A DNA stretch of 64,000 bases, from contig NZ_BMXF01000001.1 of assembly GCF_014651615.1 (NCBI RefSeq), positions 434,001 to 498,000 of the forward strand, written 5' to 3'. The position numbers and the translations under genes are program-made. This document shows, in pieces, positions 26,161-35,002 of this stretch. The first letter of the stretch is position 1; each line of letters opens with the position of its first letter. The stretch comes from Persicitalea jodogahamensis. GTDB taxonomy: Bacteria > Bacteroidota > Bacteroidia > Cytophagales > Spirosomataceae. The notes beneath the pieces were generated by a model. The model saw only the letters and a program-made list of their open reading frames with translations, searched no databases and was not told the DNA's origin.

Positions 26161-26883
26161 ATGAAAGAGATTTCGCTTTTTCTGTTCTGTATCGCGGGAG
26201 CAATGGTTTCTCATCTGGGTTTTGGTCAATCGGTCGAAATAGACACTATTTCTTCCGTTCGGTCTGATTTTTCTGGCCAGAAGAGATTTACCGTTGGTCT
26301 CGATGTATTTAAAAATGTGCCCTTCCTGGCATTTAACAATAACCTTCCCCTACCAGCGGGCCAATCTGCCCGGCTGCACAATCGCGGCATTGTAGAAATA
26401 GTACTGCGGGGAGAAATTAGCGATAATTTTTACTGGAACGGACTCGCAGGTTTCACCAGGGCTGAGGTTACAGATCCCGAATCCATCGCGCGGCGGCAGG
26501 AGGTAGTTGGCTGGTACGGAAAGGGTGGCGTGGAATGGGCTTTGGGCCAGAGAAAGCGACACTCCAAGTTGGGCATCAGAGGGATGCTTACCTATAATCG
26601 GTACGCCACGGATTTATTGTACGAAGGCCCATCCTTCGGCGACTATCAAACCCGCGATGTGGTGAACAACTTCGGCATCGGATTCGAGCCTTACTACGCC
26701 TATGATTTTTTTCTCGGGCCGCGTTGGCTGCTGCGCTGGGAAACGCGCTGGAGCCATCACTTGCGGGTAATTGGTAAGGGTGAAACCCCCTACTATCCCG
26801 GCGTGGGCGTGTCATTTGGTCTCTATGATTACGTAGTTTCGGGTGGAAGTACGCTGCAGCTTCACTATCGCTTCCGGCCCTGA
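26161..26883 (+). CDS. predicted outer-membrane beta-barrel protein
   Basis: A 240-residue protein with a signal peptide (LFLFCIAGAMVSHLGFGQ) and alternating amphipathic strands rich in Tyr, Trp and Gly (FYWNGLAGFTRAEV, GWYGKGGVEWALG, WLLRWETRWSHHL), ending in LQLHYRFRP. This is the usual look of a small outer-membrane barrel. No specific family is recognised. It follows the lipoprotein gene by 15 bases and is convergent with the photolyase gene. Confidence 0.65.
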   Translation: MKEISLFLFCIAGAMVSHLGFGQSVEIDTISSVRSDFSGQKRFTVGLDVFKNVPFLAFNNNLPLPAGQSARLHNRGIVEIVLRGEISDNFYWNGLAGFTRAEVTDPESIARRQEVVGWYGKGGVEWALGQRKRHSKLGIRGMLTYNRYATDLLYEGPSFGDYQTRDVVNNFGIGFEPYYAYDFFLGPRWLLRWETRWSHHLRVIGKGETPYYPGVGVSFGLYDYVVSGGSTLQLHYRFRP

Positions 26884-26894
26884 CGGACATCCTA

Positions 26895-28391
26895 TTACCA
26901 GCGTTGCCGGCGACCCGGTACCACGTGCCGCTTCAAAATTCGTTCGCCTTCTTTTTTTACCTCGGGTAGTTTTCGGAAGGCCCAAACCCGCTCACGCGCG
27001 GTACGATGGGCTTCCGTAATCGCCACGATCGGTTCGGGGTAATCGACGCCGATATGGAAGTTGTACATTTCCTGCTCCATGGCGGTCATTTTCCAGGGCT
27101 CATGGAGGAAGGCGGGCGGACAAGCGGCGAGTTCGGGTACCCACTTCTTGATAAAAGTACCTTCCGGATCGTGATCGTATGATTGCTTTACGGGATTGTA
27201 GATGCGCACGGTATTGACGCCCGTCACGCCCGTCTGCATCTGGAACTGCGCGTAGTGAATACCCGGCTCGAAGTCCAGGAAAAGCGTTGCCAGATGCACC
27301 GCGCCGGGCTTCCAGGGTTGCCACAGCAGGTGGGTGAGGAATGACACCAGCATGGCCCGCATCCGAAAATTGAGGTGACCCGTTTCGTGCAGGCAGCGCA
27401 TGCAGGCATCCACCAGCGGAAAACCCGTATGCCCTTCGGCCCAGGCTCTGAATAGATCTTTGTCAAAAACCTTCACCTGCGCATCGTAGGCGCGATTGAC
27501 GTTCTCGAACTCGATGCGGTCTTCACTCTCGAATTTTTGGATAAAATGGCAATGCCACCGCAGGCGCGATCCGAAGGCGATCAGATTACGGCGCGGGATG
27601 AGCTCCTCGCGTAAGGCTTGCTTATACCGCTGGAATACCATCCTGACCGAAAGGTTCCCCCAGGCCAAATACGGCGAAAGTCGTCCGCTACCCCGCCGAC
27701 TGGCTTCGGGCTTGGAGATCGTGCGGCTGTAGTCGGTAGCCCGCTTTTGAAAAAAACTGCTCAGATAACGATGCGCTGCTTCCTCACCACCCGGCTGAAA
27801 CTCACGGCTGCCGGAAATCTCTGCCGGAAGATCTGGTAGATTCTCCCAATCGGCTGTTTCATGGGATAGTTCAATCCGGGCCGCGTCGTACATCAGGCGC
27901 GGCAGGGCGGGTTGCGGAATGGGAGCGTTCATGTAGGTGTGCCAGTCTTCTTTCCAGGTCTTGCGGTTGGGCAGGCCGCGCTGTACACCGTTGTGCTGGT
28001 ACTCGTGCCAGGCTATGCCCGCTGTTTGACAAAAATCGGCTACCTCCTTGTCGCGATCGTAGGTAATTTTCAAGCCCGTTTCTTCGTGGGAATAGAGGGC
28101 GGCGATAGGGTACTTTTGACGAATTTCCTGCAGGATCGGTACTACTTCGCCCGCCAACTGCCGGATTTGGGTATCGTATTGTTTGAGTTGCTCATCGAGG
28201 CAGCGTAACGATTCGCCCACAAATCGCCAGTGCCGTGCGGCGTAGTGCGGATCTCGTAGCAGGGATGGCTCCCAGATGTAGAGCAACAGCACCGAATCGC
28301 CGTTTTCCAACGCCGATTTAAGCGGAGCGTGATCCTGCAGGCGCAGGTCGCGCTTAAACCAGACGATATGGAGTGGATGTGGAGCGTTCAT
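26895..28391 (-). CDS. cryptochrome/deoxyribodipyrimidine photolyase family flavoprotein
   Basis: A 498-residue protein with the photolyase N-terminal alpha/beta domain (HIVWFKRDLRLQDHAPL, residues 8-24) and the FAD-binding helical domain (SRRGSGRLSPYLAWGNLS near 234; the GHTGFPLVDACMRCLHETGHLNFRMRAMLVSFL region near 323-356; VRIYNPVKQSYDHDPEGTFIKKWVPEL). Such enzymes use blue light and FADH- to split UV dimers in DNA, or act as photoreceptors. The usual N-x-GxWQW stretch of classical CPD photolyases is replaced by GIHYAQFQMQTG, so this belongs to a divergent subgroup. It lies divergent from an ABA4-like gene and within 6 kb of the CarH/CruF genes. Confidence 0.87.
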   Translation of the reverse strand: MNAPHPLHIVWFKRDLRLQDHAPLKSALENGDSVLLLYIWEPSLLRDPHYAARHWRFVGESLRCLDEQLKQYDTQIRQLAGEVVPILQEIRQKYPIAALYSHEETGLKITYDRDKEVADFCQTAGIAWHEYQHNGVQRGLPNRKTWKEDWHTYMNAPIPQPALPRLMYDAARIELSHETADWENLPDLPAEISGSREFQPGGEEAAHRYLSSFFQKRATDYSRTISKPEASRRGSGRLSPYLAWGNLSVRMVFQRYKQALREELIPRRNLIAFGSRLRWHCHFIQKFESEDRIEFENVNRAYDAQVKVFDKDLFRAWAEGHTGFPLVDACMRCLHETGHLNFRMRAMLVSFLTHLLWQPWKPGAVHLATLFLDFEPGIHYAQFQMQTGVTGVNTVRIYNPVKQSYDHDPEGTFIKKWVPELAACPPAFLHEPWKMTAMEQEMYNFHIGVDYPEPIVAITEAHRTARERVWAFRKLPEVKKEGERILKRHVVPGRRQRW

Positions 28392-28459
28392 TTACAAAAA
28401 TCCAACCGGACGATGGATATTTTGTTTAAATTTTCGTTCCCAAACAAATTCCCTCTCCT

Positions 28460-28888
28460 ATGACCCCAGACACCGCCTTCCAAATCGCCAACGCTCTCGT
28501 GCTGCCGCAATGGCTGCTCATGGTGGTGGCCCCTCGCTGGTCCGTGACGCAGTTTTTGGTGAAATCTTTTTTGATTCCCGTCGTGCTGGCCGTTTTTTAC
28601 GCCTTTTACATATTTGCCGGAGGTCCGCCCGACTTTGGGGCATTCAGCACACTGGAAGGCGTAAAGGGCTTGTTCCAAAACGGAGGCGACGGGGTAATGC
28701 TGGCGGGCTGGATTCACTACCTGGCTTTCGACCTCATCGCCGGAAGCGTGGTACTTCGTGATGCCCAAGAACGCGGTATTCCCCATTGGTGGGTGGTCGT
28801 GCCGATCCTTTTCTGCTTTATGCTGGGGCCGATTGGGCTGCTGCTATACTGGATCGTGCGGACGGCTAAAACCAGGAAACTAGCATAG
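28460..28888 (+). CDS. ABA4-like (DUF4281) membrane protein
   Basis: A 142-residue protein with four hydrophobic segments. It starts with the family's typical TPDTAFQIANALVLPQWLLMVVAPRW and contains GWIHYLAFDLIAGSVVLRDAQERGIPHWWVV, where HYLAFDLxxG is the most conserved part of DUF4281. The plant member ABA4 is needed for neoxanthin synthesis, which links the family to carotenoids, but bacterial members are uncharacterised. The presence of cruF and a CarH-type sensor nearby makes a pigment role thinkable, no more. Confidence 0.82.
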   Translation: MTPDTAFQIANALVLPQWLLMVVAPRWSVTQFLVKSFLIPVVLAVFYAFYIFAGGPPDFGAFSTLEGVKGLFQNGGDGVMLAGWIHYLAFDLIAGSVVLRDAQERGIPHWWVVVPILFCFMLGPIGLLLYWIVRTAKTRKLA

Positions 28889-28917
28889 CGCGAACCAAAC
28901 TTTGCAAATCCGCCCCC

Positions 28918-29631
28918 TCAGCGCTTCTTTACATCGCCGCCGCCCGACGAACTCTGGTTAACTTCCTGCGGATCGCCATAGTAGTAGACGCTTCCTGCGC
29001 CAGAAGCGCGAGCCGTAAGCCGCAAGTCGGCAAATACATGAACGTCGGCTCCCCCGCTGGCCGTTGCTTTCACGACATCGGCGCGGAGGTCACGCGCTTT
29101 GATGTCGCTGCCGCCTGAAGCCGAGACTTGCAGTTGAGAAGCCAAACCTTTAAGGTAGGCATCGGCACCACCAGAGGTATTGATCGTCATATTTTTGACA
29201 TCAAGTTCCAGCCGCACATCGCTGCCGCCGCTAGCCTGGCAGATCATTTTCTCCGCCCGCAGTACGCCTTCTGAATAAACGTCGGAGCCTCCCGATGATT
29301 CCAGGCGTTCCAGCGACCGGACGGTCAGGTAAGCTTTCAGGGTTTTCGCCTGAACGAAGGTTTTATCGATCGTAAGCGTCAGCGTACCGTTACTCACATC
29401 CGAAACAAAATATTTCAGGAGGTTCTCGTCGGCTTCCAGGGTCAGCTTCTCATTGTCACCCTGGCGTATGTAGAGGTCGATGCCCTTGTTGACTTTCACG
29501 GCTCGTACTTCGCGGATCGAGCGGTTTTCGGATTTGATCACACCATTGCCCCGTAATTGCGCGCGCGCTGGCAGCAGAAGAACGAACAGGAATAGAGCAG
29601 AGAATAAAGAAAATGAGCGTCGCATGGTCAT
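28918..29631 (-). CDS. exported GIN-domain (DUF2807) protein
   Basis: The ATG at 29631 (MTMRRSFSLFSALFLFVLLLPARA) places a signal peptide at the N-terminus, so 18 upstream codons are dropped. The 237-residue product has the head GIN domain: RSIREVRAVKVNKGIDLYIRQG, then repeated beta-helix turns around ESSGGSDVYSEG, ASGGSDVRLE, TSGGADAYLKG, ASGGSDIKA and ASGGADVHVF. Each turn carries the S-G-G-x-D signature. Function is unknown; these are periplasmic or outer-membrane adhesin-like folds common in Bacteroidota. It is convergent with the ABA4-like gene. Confidence 0.87.
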   Translation of the reverse strand: MTMRRSFSLFSALFLFVLLLPARAQLRGNGVIKSENRSIREVRAVKVNKGIDLYIRQGDNEKLTLEADENLLKYFVSDVSNGTLTLTIDKTFVQAKTLKAYLTVRSLERLESSGGSDVYSEGVLRAEKMICQASGGSDVRLELDVKNMTINTSGGADAYLKGLASQLQVSASGGSDIKARDLRADVVKATASGGADVHVFADLRLTARASGAGSVYYYGDPQEVNQSSSGGGDVKKR

Positions 29632-29818
29632 GATTAATTTAGGTTGCTTTGCCAGTTGATGCACAGAAGTGAACTTTGGTTGCACCGCGGGCCATTTTTC
29701 CTGCCAATGTTATGAATGATTAATTTTATGTGACCAAAGTAAATTCCGTATATTTTTATGGCAAAAGCTTATTTATTTGTAGCTTTATAGTCAAAATACG
29801 ACTCAAAATCTGCACTTT

Positions 29819-31027
29819 ATGAAAATCCTTCGTATCCTTTTGCTGCTCACCTGCTCAGGGTTTACTGCCCACGGACAAATCGATTTCCAGCGAGCTTCCT
29901 GGGAAAAAATCAAAGCCCAGGCTAAGGCCGAAAACAAGCTCATTTTCGTGGATGTGTTCACGACCTGGTGTGGTCCGTGCAAGATGCTCGATAGTCAAGT
30001 ATTCAGCGACAAAGAGACGGGCCAACGGATGAATGCTTTTTTTGTCAATCACAAAGCCGACGCCGAGTCGGGTGGCCGCGGGATTGCCAGCAAATACGGC
30101 GTGAATGCCTACCCGACGGGCCTTTTCCTGGATGCGGAGGGGAATTTGATACACAAGTTCGTTGGGTTCCGGCCCACCCCCGAATTCATCGCCGAGGCAA
30201 ATCAGGCGCTGCAAGCGACCGAAAACGGACGGATTTTCACCCTGTATGAAAGTGCCTTCCAACGGGGCAACTACAACGCCGAGGTGGTGTATGCCTACTT
30301 CAAGTTCCGTCGGGTGTACAGTCTTCCAACCCACGAATTGCTGGAAAAGACCTTAAAGAAAATACCTGACGATTCGCTTCGGCTCCCTGCCTGGCAAAAG
30401 GTGGTGTTGGAAAACACACAATGGGCCGAGGGCAAAGGATTTAACTTTCTTCTAACGCAGAGGGAAACACCCAACATCAAGAATAAACTCAGTTATATTA
30501 TCAGCAATACCATTCACAAGGCACAGGAAGAGAAGGACAAGAAGCTGTTTCGTAACACGCTATCCTTCGTGGACACTATTGAGACACCGGAAGTGGCCCG
30601 CGAGCTGAAAACACGCTACACCATGGATTTTTCGGCTGCCACCAGGGACTACGATGACCTGGCAGACGCGGCAGAGCAGTACCTTGAACAGGAAATTATC
30701 CCGGCTATCTCGGACGAAGCCCGGCAACAGAACCCTGATGACTACCGCAAGGCACTCGACCAGTTGACCAATGTCTGTTGGATGTACAGCGAGTACGTTA
30801 AGAAAGACCGCCTGACCAAAGTATGTGACTGTGTAGCCGAAGTTATTAAAAAAGAAAAGAATCTCGTGCTGCTAAGCCACTACGCCTCGCTACTTTATAA
30901 ACAGGGCGACTATGATAACGCCATTGCCGCCCAAACTCAGGCTGTGGAAATTGCCCGTAACAATAACGATGAAAGCCTCGATGAGCACGAAGATAAGTTG
31001 AAGCGAATCAAGCGGAGGAAGTTGTAA
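29819..31027 (+). CDS. exported thioredoxin-like protein with C-terminal helical repeats
   Basis: A 402-residue protein with a signal peptide (residues 1-19, cut before QIDFQ). A thioredoxin fold carries the redox motif FTTWCGPCKM (Cys51 and Cys54) and the cis-Pro segment YGVNAYPTGLFLD near residue 97. It should act as a periplasmic thiol reductase or oxidoreductase. Residues about 140-400 are helical, with TPR-like segments near the end (ASLLYKQGDYDNAIAAQTQAVEIA). Full length, well preserved. A hairpin and T-run directly downstream make it a monocistronic unit. Confidence 0.88.
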   Translation: MKILRILLLLTCSGFTAHGQIDFQRASWEKIKAQAKAENKLIFVDVFTTWCGPCKMLDSQVFSDKETGQRMNAFFVNHKADAESGGRGIASKYGVNAYPTGLFLDAEGNLIHKFVGFRPTPEFIAEANQALQATENGRIFTLYESAFQRGNYNAEVVYAYFKFRRVYSLPTHELLEKTLKKIPDDSLRLPAWQKVVLENTQWAEGKGFNFLLTQRETPNIKNKLSYIISNTIHKAQEEKDKKLFRNTLSFVDTIETPEVARELKTRYTMDFSAATRDYDDLADAAEQYLEQEIIPAISDEARQQNPDDYRKALDQLTNVCWMYSEYVKKDRLTKVCDCVAEVIKKEKNLVLLSHYASLLYKQGDYDNAIAAQTQAVEIARNNNDESLDEHEDKLKRIKRRKL

Positions 31028-31043
31028 ATGAAGAGGAAAAGAA

Positions 31044-31079
31044 GGTCAGAGGCGTTATAAGTAATCTGACCAACTTTTT
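31044..31079 (+). terminator. intrinsic terminator after the thioredoxin-like gene
   Basis: GGTCAGA (31044-31050) pairs perfectly with TCTGACC (31065-31071), loop 14 bases, followed by AAC and five Ts (31075-31079). It lies 17 bases past the stop codon. Confidence 0.55.
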
Positions 31080-31084
31080 CTTCT

Positions 31085-31092
31085 TAACTTTG
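31085..31092 (+). promoter_or_regulatory. candidate -7 promoter box of ffh
   Basis: TAACTTTG matches TAnnTTTG exactly and lies just after the upstream terminator. It predicts a transcript start near 31099 and a leader of about 87 bases before the ffh ATG. No convincing -33 TTTG is seen 19-21 bases upstream. Confidence 0.42.
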
Positions 31093-31119
31093 TCAAGAAT
31101 TAAGAGTGAAGCGAGTATT

Positions 31120-31144
31120 GACATTCACTGAATGTCCGACATTC
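31120..31144. promoter_or_regulatory. triple 7-bp alternating repeat in the ffh leader
   Basis: GACATTC (31120-31126), GAATGTC (31130-31136) and GACATTC (31138-31144) are perfect copies in alternating orientation, separated by 3 and 1 bases. The middle copy can pair with either neighbour. It could be a protein operator or an RNA switch with two exclusive hairpins. It sits downstream of the predicted start and 42 bases before the ATG. Confidence 0.45.
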
Positions 31145-31185
31145 ATTACCACCACGGGCTGCCCCGTCATTATAATTGATCCCCC

Positions 31186-32508
31186 ATGTTTGAAAGCTTA
31201 CAGGATAAATTAAACTCTGCCTTCCGTACTCTCAAAGGCAAAGACCGGATATCGGACATCAACGTGGCCGCCACAACCAAGGAAGTGCGCCGCGCTCTGG
31301 TAGATGCCGACGTTAACTTTAAGGTTGCTAAGGAAATTACCGACCGCATTAAGGAGAAAGCGCTGGATCGGAAGATTCTGATCTCGGTGGAACCGGGGCA
31401 GATGTTCGTCAAGATCGTGCAGGAAGAGCTGACCGAGCTGATGGGCGGCACCGCCGAGAGTATCGATATCAAGGGCGATCCCGCCGTTGTGCTGATCGCA
31501 GGTTTGCAAGGTTCGGGTAAAACGACTTTCTCGGGCAAGCTGGCTTCCATGCTGAAAAAGCAGGGGCGGAACGTACTGCTTACGGCCTGCGATATTTACC
31601 GTCCGGCGGCCATCGAGCAGCTCAAAGTGCTCGGCGAGCAGATTGGTGTGGAGGTTTATTCAGAGCCGGAAAATAAGAATGCGGTCGAGATTGCGACCAA
31701 CGCCATCGCCCACGCCCGTAAGACTAATAAGAAAATCGTGATCGTGGACACCGCCGGACGCCTGGCCGTGGACGAGGTAATGATGCAGGAGGTCGAGGAC
31801 ATTAAGAAAGCCGTGAAACCGACCGAAATTCTGTTCGTGGTGGACTCCATGACGGGGCAGGATGCAGTCAACACCGCCAAAACCTTCAACGAACGCCTGA
31901 ATTTCGACGGGGTGGTACTTACCAAGCTCGACGGTGATTCGCGCGGTGGTGCGGCGCTGTCCATCCGGCAGGTAGTTGAGAAGCCCATCAAATTCATTAG
32001 TACGGGCGAAAAAATGGAGGCGCTCGACGCCTTCCACCCCGACCGTATGGCCAGCCGTATCCTCGGCATGGGCGATGTGGTATCGCTGGTGGAACGCGCC
32101 CAGCAAGCCTTCGATGAGGATGAAGCCAAGCGCATCAACGCCAAGATGCGGGCTAATAAATTCGACTTCGACGATTTCCTGGGCCAATTGCAGCAGATTA
32201 AGAAGATGGGCAACATCAAAGATCTCGTGGGCATGATCCCCGGCATGGGCAATGCCATGAAGGACTTGGATGTTGACAACGATTCTTTCAAACCCATTGA
32301 GGCGATCATCCAGTCGATGACCAAGAAGGAGCGTGAAACCCCTACCATCATTGACGGCAGCCGCAAGAAGCGCATTGCCAATGGTAGTGGAACTTCCGTA
32401 CAGGAGGTCAATAACCTGCTCAAGCAGTTTGACGAAATGCGGAAGATGATGAAGAAAATGAACACGATGCAAATGCCCGCTGCCATAAAAAGTGCCGTGC
32501 GGCGTTAA
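31186..32508 (+). CDS. ffh: signal recognition particle protein Ffh
   Basis: A complete 440-residue SRP54 GTPase. The N domain (residues 1-95) precedes the G domain with P-loop GLQGSGKTTFSGKLA near 106-120, DTAGRLAVDE (G3) near 187, TKLDGDSRGGAALS (G4/closing loop) near 245, and the methionine-rich M domain (MKDLVGMIPGMG-like, here IKDLVGMIPGMGNAMKDL, and MRKMMKKMNTMQMP) that binds signal peptides and 4.5S RNA. It targets nascent membrane proteins to the inner membrane with FtsY. The start ATG is preceded by a leader containing the triple repeat. The next gene starts 3 bases after the stop. Confidence 0.96.
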   Translation: MFESLQDKLNSAFRTLKGKDRISDINVAATTKEVRRALVDADVNFKVAKEITDRIKEKALDRKILISVEPGQMFVKIVQEELTELMGGTAESIDIKGDPAVVLIAGLQGSGKTTFSGKLASMLKKQGRNVLLTACDIYRPAAIEQLKVLGEQIGVEVYSEPENKNAVEIATNAIAHARKTNKKIVIVDTAGRLAVDEVMMQEVEDIKKAVKPTEILFVVDSMTGQDAVNTAKTFNERLNFDGVVLTKLDGDSRGGAALSIRQVVEKPIKFISTGEKMEALDAFHPDRMASRILGMGDVVSLVERAQQAFDEDEAKRINAKMRANKFDFDDFLGQLQQIKKMGNIKDLVGMIPGMGNAMKDLDVDNDSFKPIEAIIQSMTKKERETPTIIDGSRKKRIANGSGTSVQEVNNLLKQFDEMRKMMKKMNTMQMPAAIKSAVRR

Positions 32509-32511
32509 GCG

Positions 32512-32997
32512 GTGGGGCCATTCAAAAGGTATATCCTAATCGCATTTGTCGTTCTGAGTTCCCCGCGGGTTGCCAACGCTCAGGGCTCTGCATCGTATTA
32601 TCCATGGAGTGGCTTACTGGCGTTCAGTACCAATCCCCGGAAAGCCATCTGGCTCGATACCCGCGTCCAGACCAACTCTCTTTTCAGTAGTCTGAGTGTG
32701 GATTTGCTGCCATTGATCAACTTGAAAAGGGGAGAGGTGGCGCAGTGGTACTTGGGCGGTGGGCTGCGTGTCAATCCGCTCTACCGTATTGCCGATCCCG
32801 ACGCCCGGCTGATCACAGTGGATGGTTACTCCATCAACTTTGGCGTGCGGGCTTCGCCTTTTCCCCAGAAACGACAGATTCAGATCGCCCTGGAACTGAA
32901 CCCATACATTACCGATGGCTTTTCCAGCGGTGTGCTGAAAAGCCATTTCGGAGTAGCGTATGTTTTCAGGAAACGGGAGAAAAGCAAGGACGAATAG
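32512..32997 (+). CDS. small exported protein, probably outer-membrane
   Basis: A 161-residue protein starting at a GTG 3 bases after the ffh stop, which suggests translational coupling. The signal peptide is YILIAFVVLSSPRVANAQ. The rest is beta-rich with aromatic strands (YYPWSGLLAFSTNP, QWYLGGGLRVNPLYR, ALELNPYITDGF) and ends in FGVAYVFRKREKSKDE, resembling a small outer-membrane barrel with a charged tail. No family is recognised. I kept the GTG because the signal peptide requires the N-terminal residues. Confidence 0.65.
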   Translation: MGPFKRYILIAFVVLSSPRVANAQGSASYYPWSGLLAFSTNPRKAIWLDTRVQTNSLFSSLSVDLLPLINLKRGEVAQWYLGGGLRVNPLYRIADPDARLITVDGYSINFGVRASPFPQKRQIQIALELNPYITDGFSSGVLKSHFGVAYVFRKREKSKDE

Positions 32998-33108
32998 CGG
33001 CGGGGTTTCTTAGTAGGTGGAGTAGAGAAAGAAAGTAATGTCTCTTTATCAGAAGACTACCAGAAGTACCTCAGGATTCTCGCACTTTGCCCCTTTTACC
33101 ACAGAAAG

Positions 33109-34059
33109 ATGAATATCACCTATCTCGACGGCCATACCCTTAACCCTGGCGATCTCAGCTGGGGACCACTTGAAGAGCTCGGGAATTTTACGGTTTATGA
33201 ACGCACTGACTCCGAAGATATCGTGGACAGGGCGTCCGACGCCGACATTATCCTTTCCAACAAAGTGGTATTATCCGCCGACATCCTGGCGCAACTACCC
33301 AAACTCCGATACATCGGCGTGACCGCTACGGGCTACAACAACGTGGATCTCGCGGCAGCCCGCAAGCAGGGCATTGTCGTCACCAATGTGGCTGGGTACA
33401 GCACATCCGCCGTAGCGCAACACACGTTTTCATTACTGCTGGGCTTAACCAACCATACCGAACTTCACAGTCAAAGCGTCCGGGCCGGTGACTGGACAAA
33501 TGCGGCTGACTGGTGCTACTGGAAAACGCCTCTGGTAGAAATTGCGGGTAAAACCATCGGACTCATCGGTCTTGGGGATATCGGGACGCAGGTCGCCCGC
33601 ATTGCGCTGGCCTTCGGCATGCGTGTGCTGGCGCATCGCAAGAGTAAAGCTTCGGCGGGCGTAGGGATCGAATTGGTAGAGTTGGATGAGTTGTTTCGGG
33701 AAAGCGATGTGGTCAGCCTGCATTGCCCCTTGACCGACGATACAAGTGGAATTATTAATGCCGGTTCGCTGGCCAAAATGAAGCCCTCGGCTTACCTCAT
33801 CAACACCGGACGCGGTGGGCTAATCAACGAGCAGGATTTGGCCGACGCCCTCAACGCCGACAGAATAGCCGGTGCCGCCGTGGATGTTCTGTCCACCGAG
33901 CCCCCGAAGGCCGACAATCCGCTGCTTACGGCTAAGAACTGTCTGATTACACCCCACGTGGCGTGGGCGTTCTTCGAGTCGCGGCAAAGGCTCATGCAGA
34001 TGGTGGCCGATAACATTATTGCTTTCCAAAAAGGCCAGCCCACCAATGTCGTCAGCTAG
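33109..34059 (+). CDS. D-2-hydroxyacid dehydrogenase, glycerate dehydrogenase-like
   Basis: A 316-residue NAD-dependent dehydrogenase. The opening NITYLDGHTLNPGDLSWGPLEELG strongly resembles glycerate dehydrogenase/hydroxypyruvate reductase. The Rossmann motif is GLIGLGDIGTQVARIA near residue 155. The catalytic set is Arg in INTGRGGLINEQDL, Glu in VLSTEPP and His in CLITPHVAWA. It would interconvert hydroxypyruvate and D-glycerate in the cytoplasm. The 3' end overlaps the convergent MerR-type gene by 4 bases (34056-34059). Confidence 0.9.
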   Translation: MNITYLDGHTLNPGDLSWGPLEELGNFTVYERTDSEDIVDRASDADIILSNKVVLSADILAQLPKLRYIGVTATGYNNVDLAAARKQGIVVTNVAGYSTSAVAQHTFSLLLGLTNHTELHSQSVRAGDWTNAADWCYWKTPLVEIAGKTIGLIGLGDIGTQVARIALAFGMRVLAHRKSKASAGVGIELVELDELFRESDVVSLHCPLTDDTSGIINAGSLAKMKPSAYLINTGRGGLINEQDLADALNADRIAGAAVDVLSTEPPKADNPLLTAKNCLITPHVAWAFFESRQRLMQMVADNIIAFQKGQPTNVVS

Positions 34060-34934
34060 GAAGCCGCGAGCTGAATCAAATCCTGGATCTTATTGATCAG
34101 AATCACGTTCGGGGCCGTCTTTATGCCCTGCCCTACTATTTGATAGCCTGTAAGCAGAATGGTGGATTCCGGAAACTCGGCGGCCAACCTGTCCACATAA
34201 GGCTGCACATCGTTGCCTGCGGGTACCGACGTGATGGCAGCGAAGATGTAATCGGGACGGTGAATTTTATGGGCAAACTCGATTTCGTGAAAGGGTAAGC
34301 TCTGGCCCAAATACACCACTTTGTTATTGCGGGCGCGAAGGATGTAATTCGCAAACAGCAGGCCCATTTCGTGGAGCTCCCCCTCGGGTAGAAAAAGCAG
34401 GAAAGTTTTTGACTGTGGTGTCTGCCGAACCACCTGGCCGTCGATGGCGACAATTATTTTCTGCCGGATGAGGTTCGAGATAAAATGCTCCTGCGCGGGA
34501 CCGACCGACCCGGTAACCCAAAGCGTACCTATGCGACTCAGGAACGGGTAGATGATATTGATCATCGAGTCCTCAAACCCAAATTTCAGAATATTGGTAC
34601 TGATGATTTTTTCGAAACGTTCCTCATCCAAATCCAGCATCGAGAGCGTCAGGGCGTGAATTTGATCAGGGTAGCTGAGCTTGCGATCCGAAATAGCGAC
34701 TACCTCCGCGTGCATCTGCTCGGGAGTCATTTTCGATATCTTGGAAATCTTATAGCCGTGAGCTTTGAGCAATGAGATATTCAGGACCAGCTTCATGTCC
34801 TGATCGTCATAGGTTCGGATATTGGTGTCCGTGCGTTGCGGCTCGATGATGTTGTAACGCTGCTCCCAAATCCGCAGTGTGTGCGCTTTGATGCCCGATA
34901 ACTGTTCCAGGTCGCGGATTGAATAACTGCTCAT
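34056..34934 (-). CDS. MerR-family regulator with B12-binding light-sensor domain (CarH-like)
   Basis: A 292-residue regulator. Residues 4-70 form a MerR winged helix (SIRDLEQLSGIKAHTLRIWEQRY). The rest is a four-helix plus cobalamin-binding module. Key CarH residues are all present: Trp139, nine residues, then Glu149-His150 (the W-x9-EH motif that caps adenosylcobalamin), and E186-L-H188-E-M-G191, whose His provides the lower cobalt ligand. CarH proteins repress carotenoid genes in the dark and release DNA when light breaks the Co-C bond. The carotenoid gene cruF lies directly upstream on the same strand, 68 bases away, fitting a light-controlled pigment unit. Confidence 0.88.
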   Translation of the reverse strand: MSSYSIRDLEQLSGIKAHTLRIWEQRYNIIEPQRTDTNIRTYDDQDMKLVLNISLLKAHGYKISKISKMTPEQMHAEVVAISDRKLSYPDQIHALTLSMLDLDEERFEKIISTNILKFGFEDSMINIIYPFLSRIGTLWVTGSVGPAQEHFISNLIRQKIIVAIDGQVVRQTPQSKTFLLFLPEGELHEMGLLFANYILRARNNKVVYLGQSLPFHEIEFAHKIHRPDYIFAAITSVPAGNDVQPYVDRLAAEFPESTILLTGYQIVGQGIKTAPNVILINKIQDLIQLAAS

Positions 34935-35002
34935 GCCTTATAAAAACGGTGAGGGTGACTTTGAGTAATAACTTCCCCGCATCCCGATTGTTCAGCCCGG
35001 CC

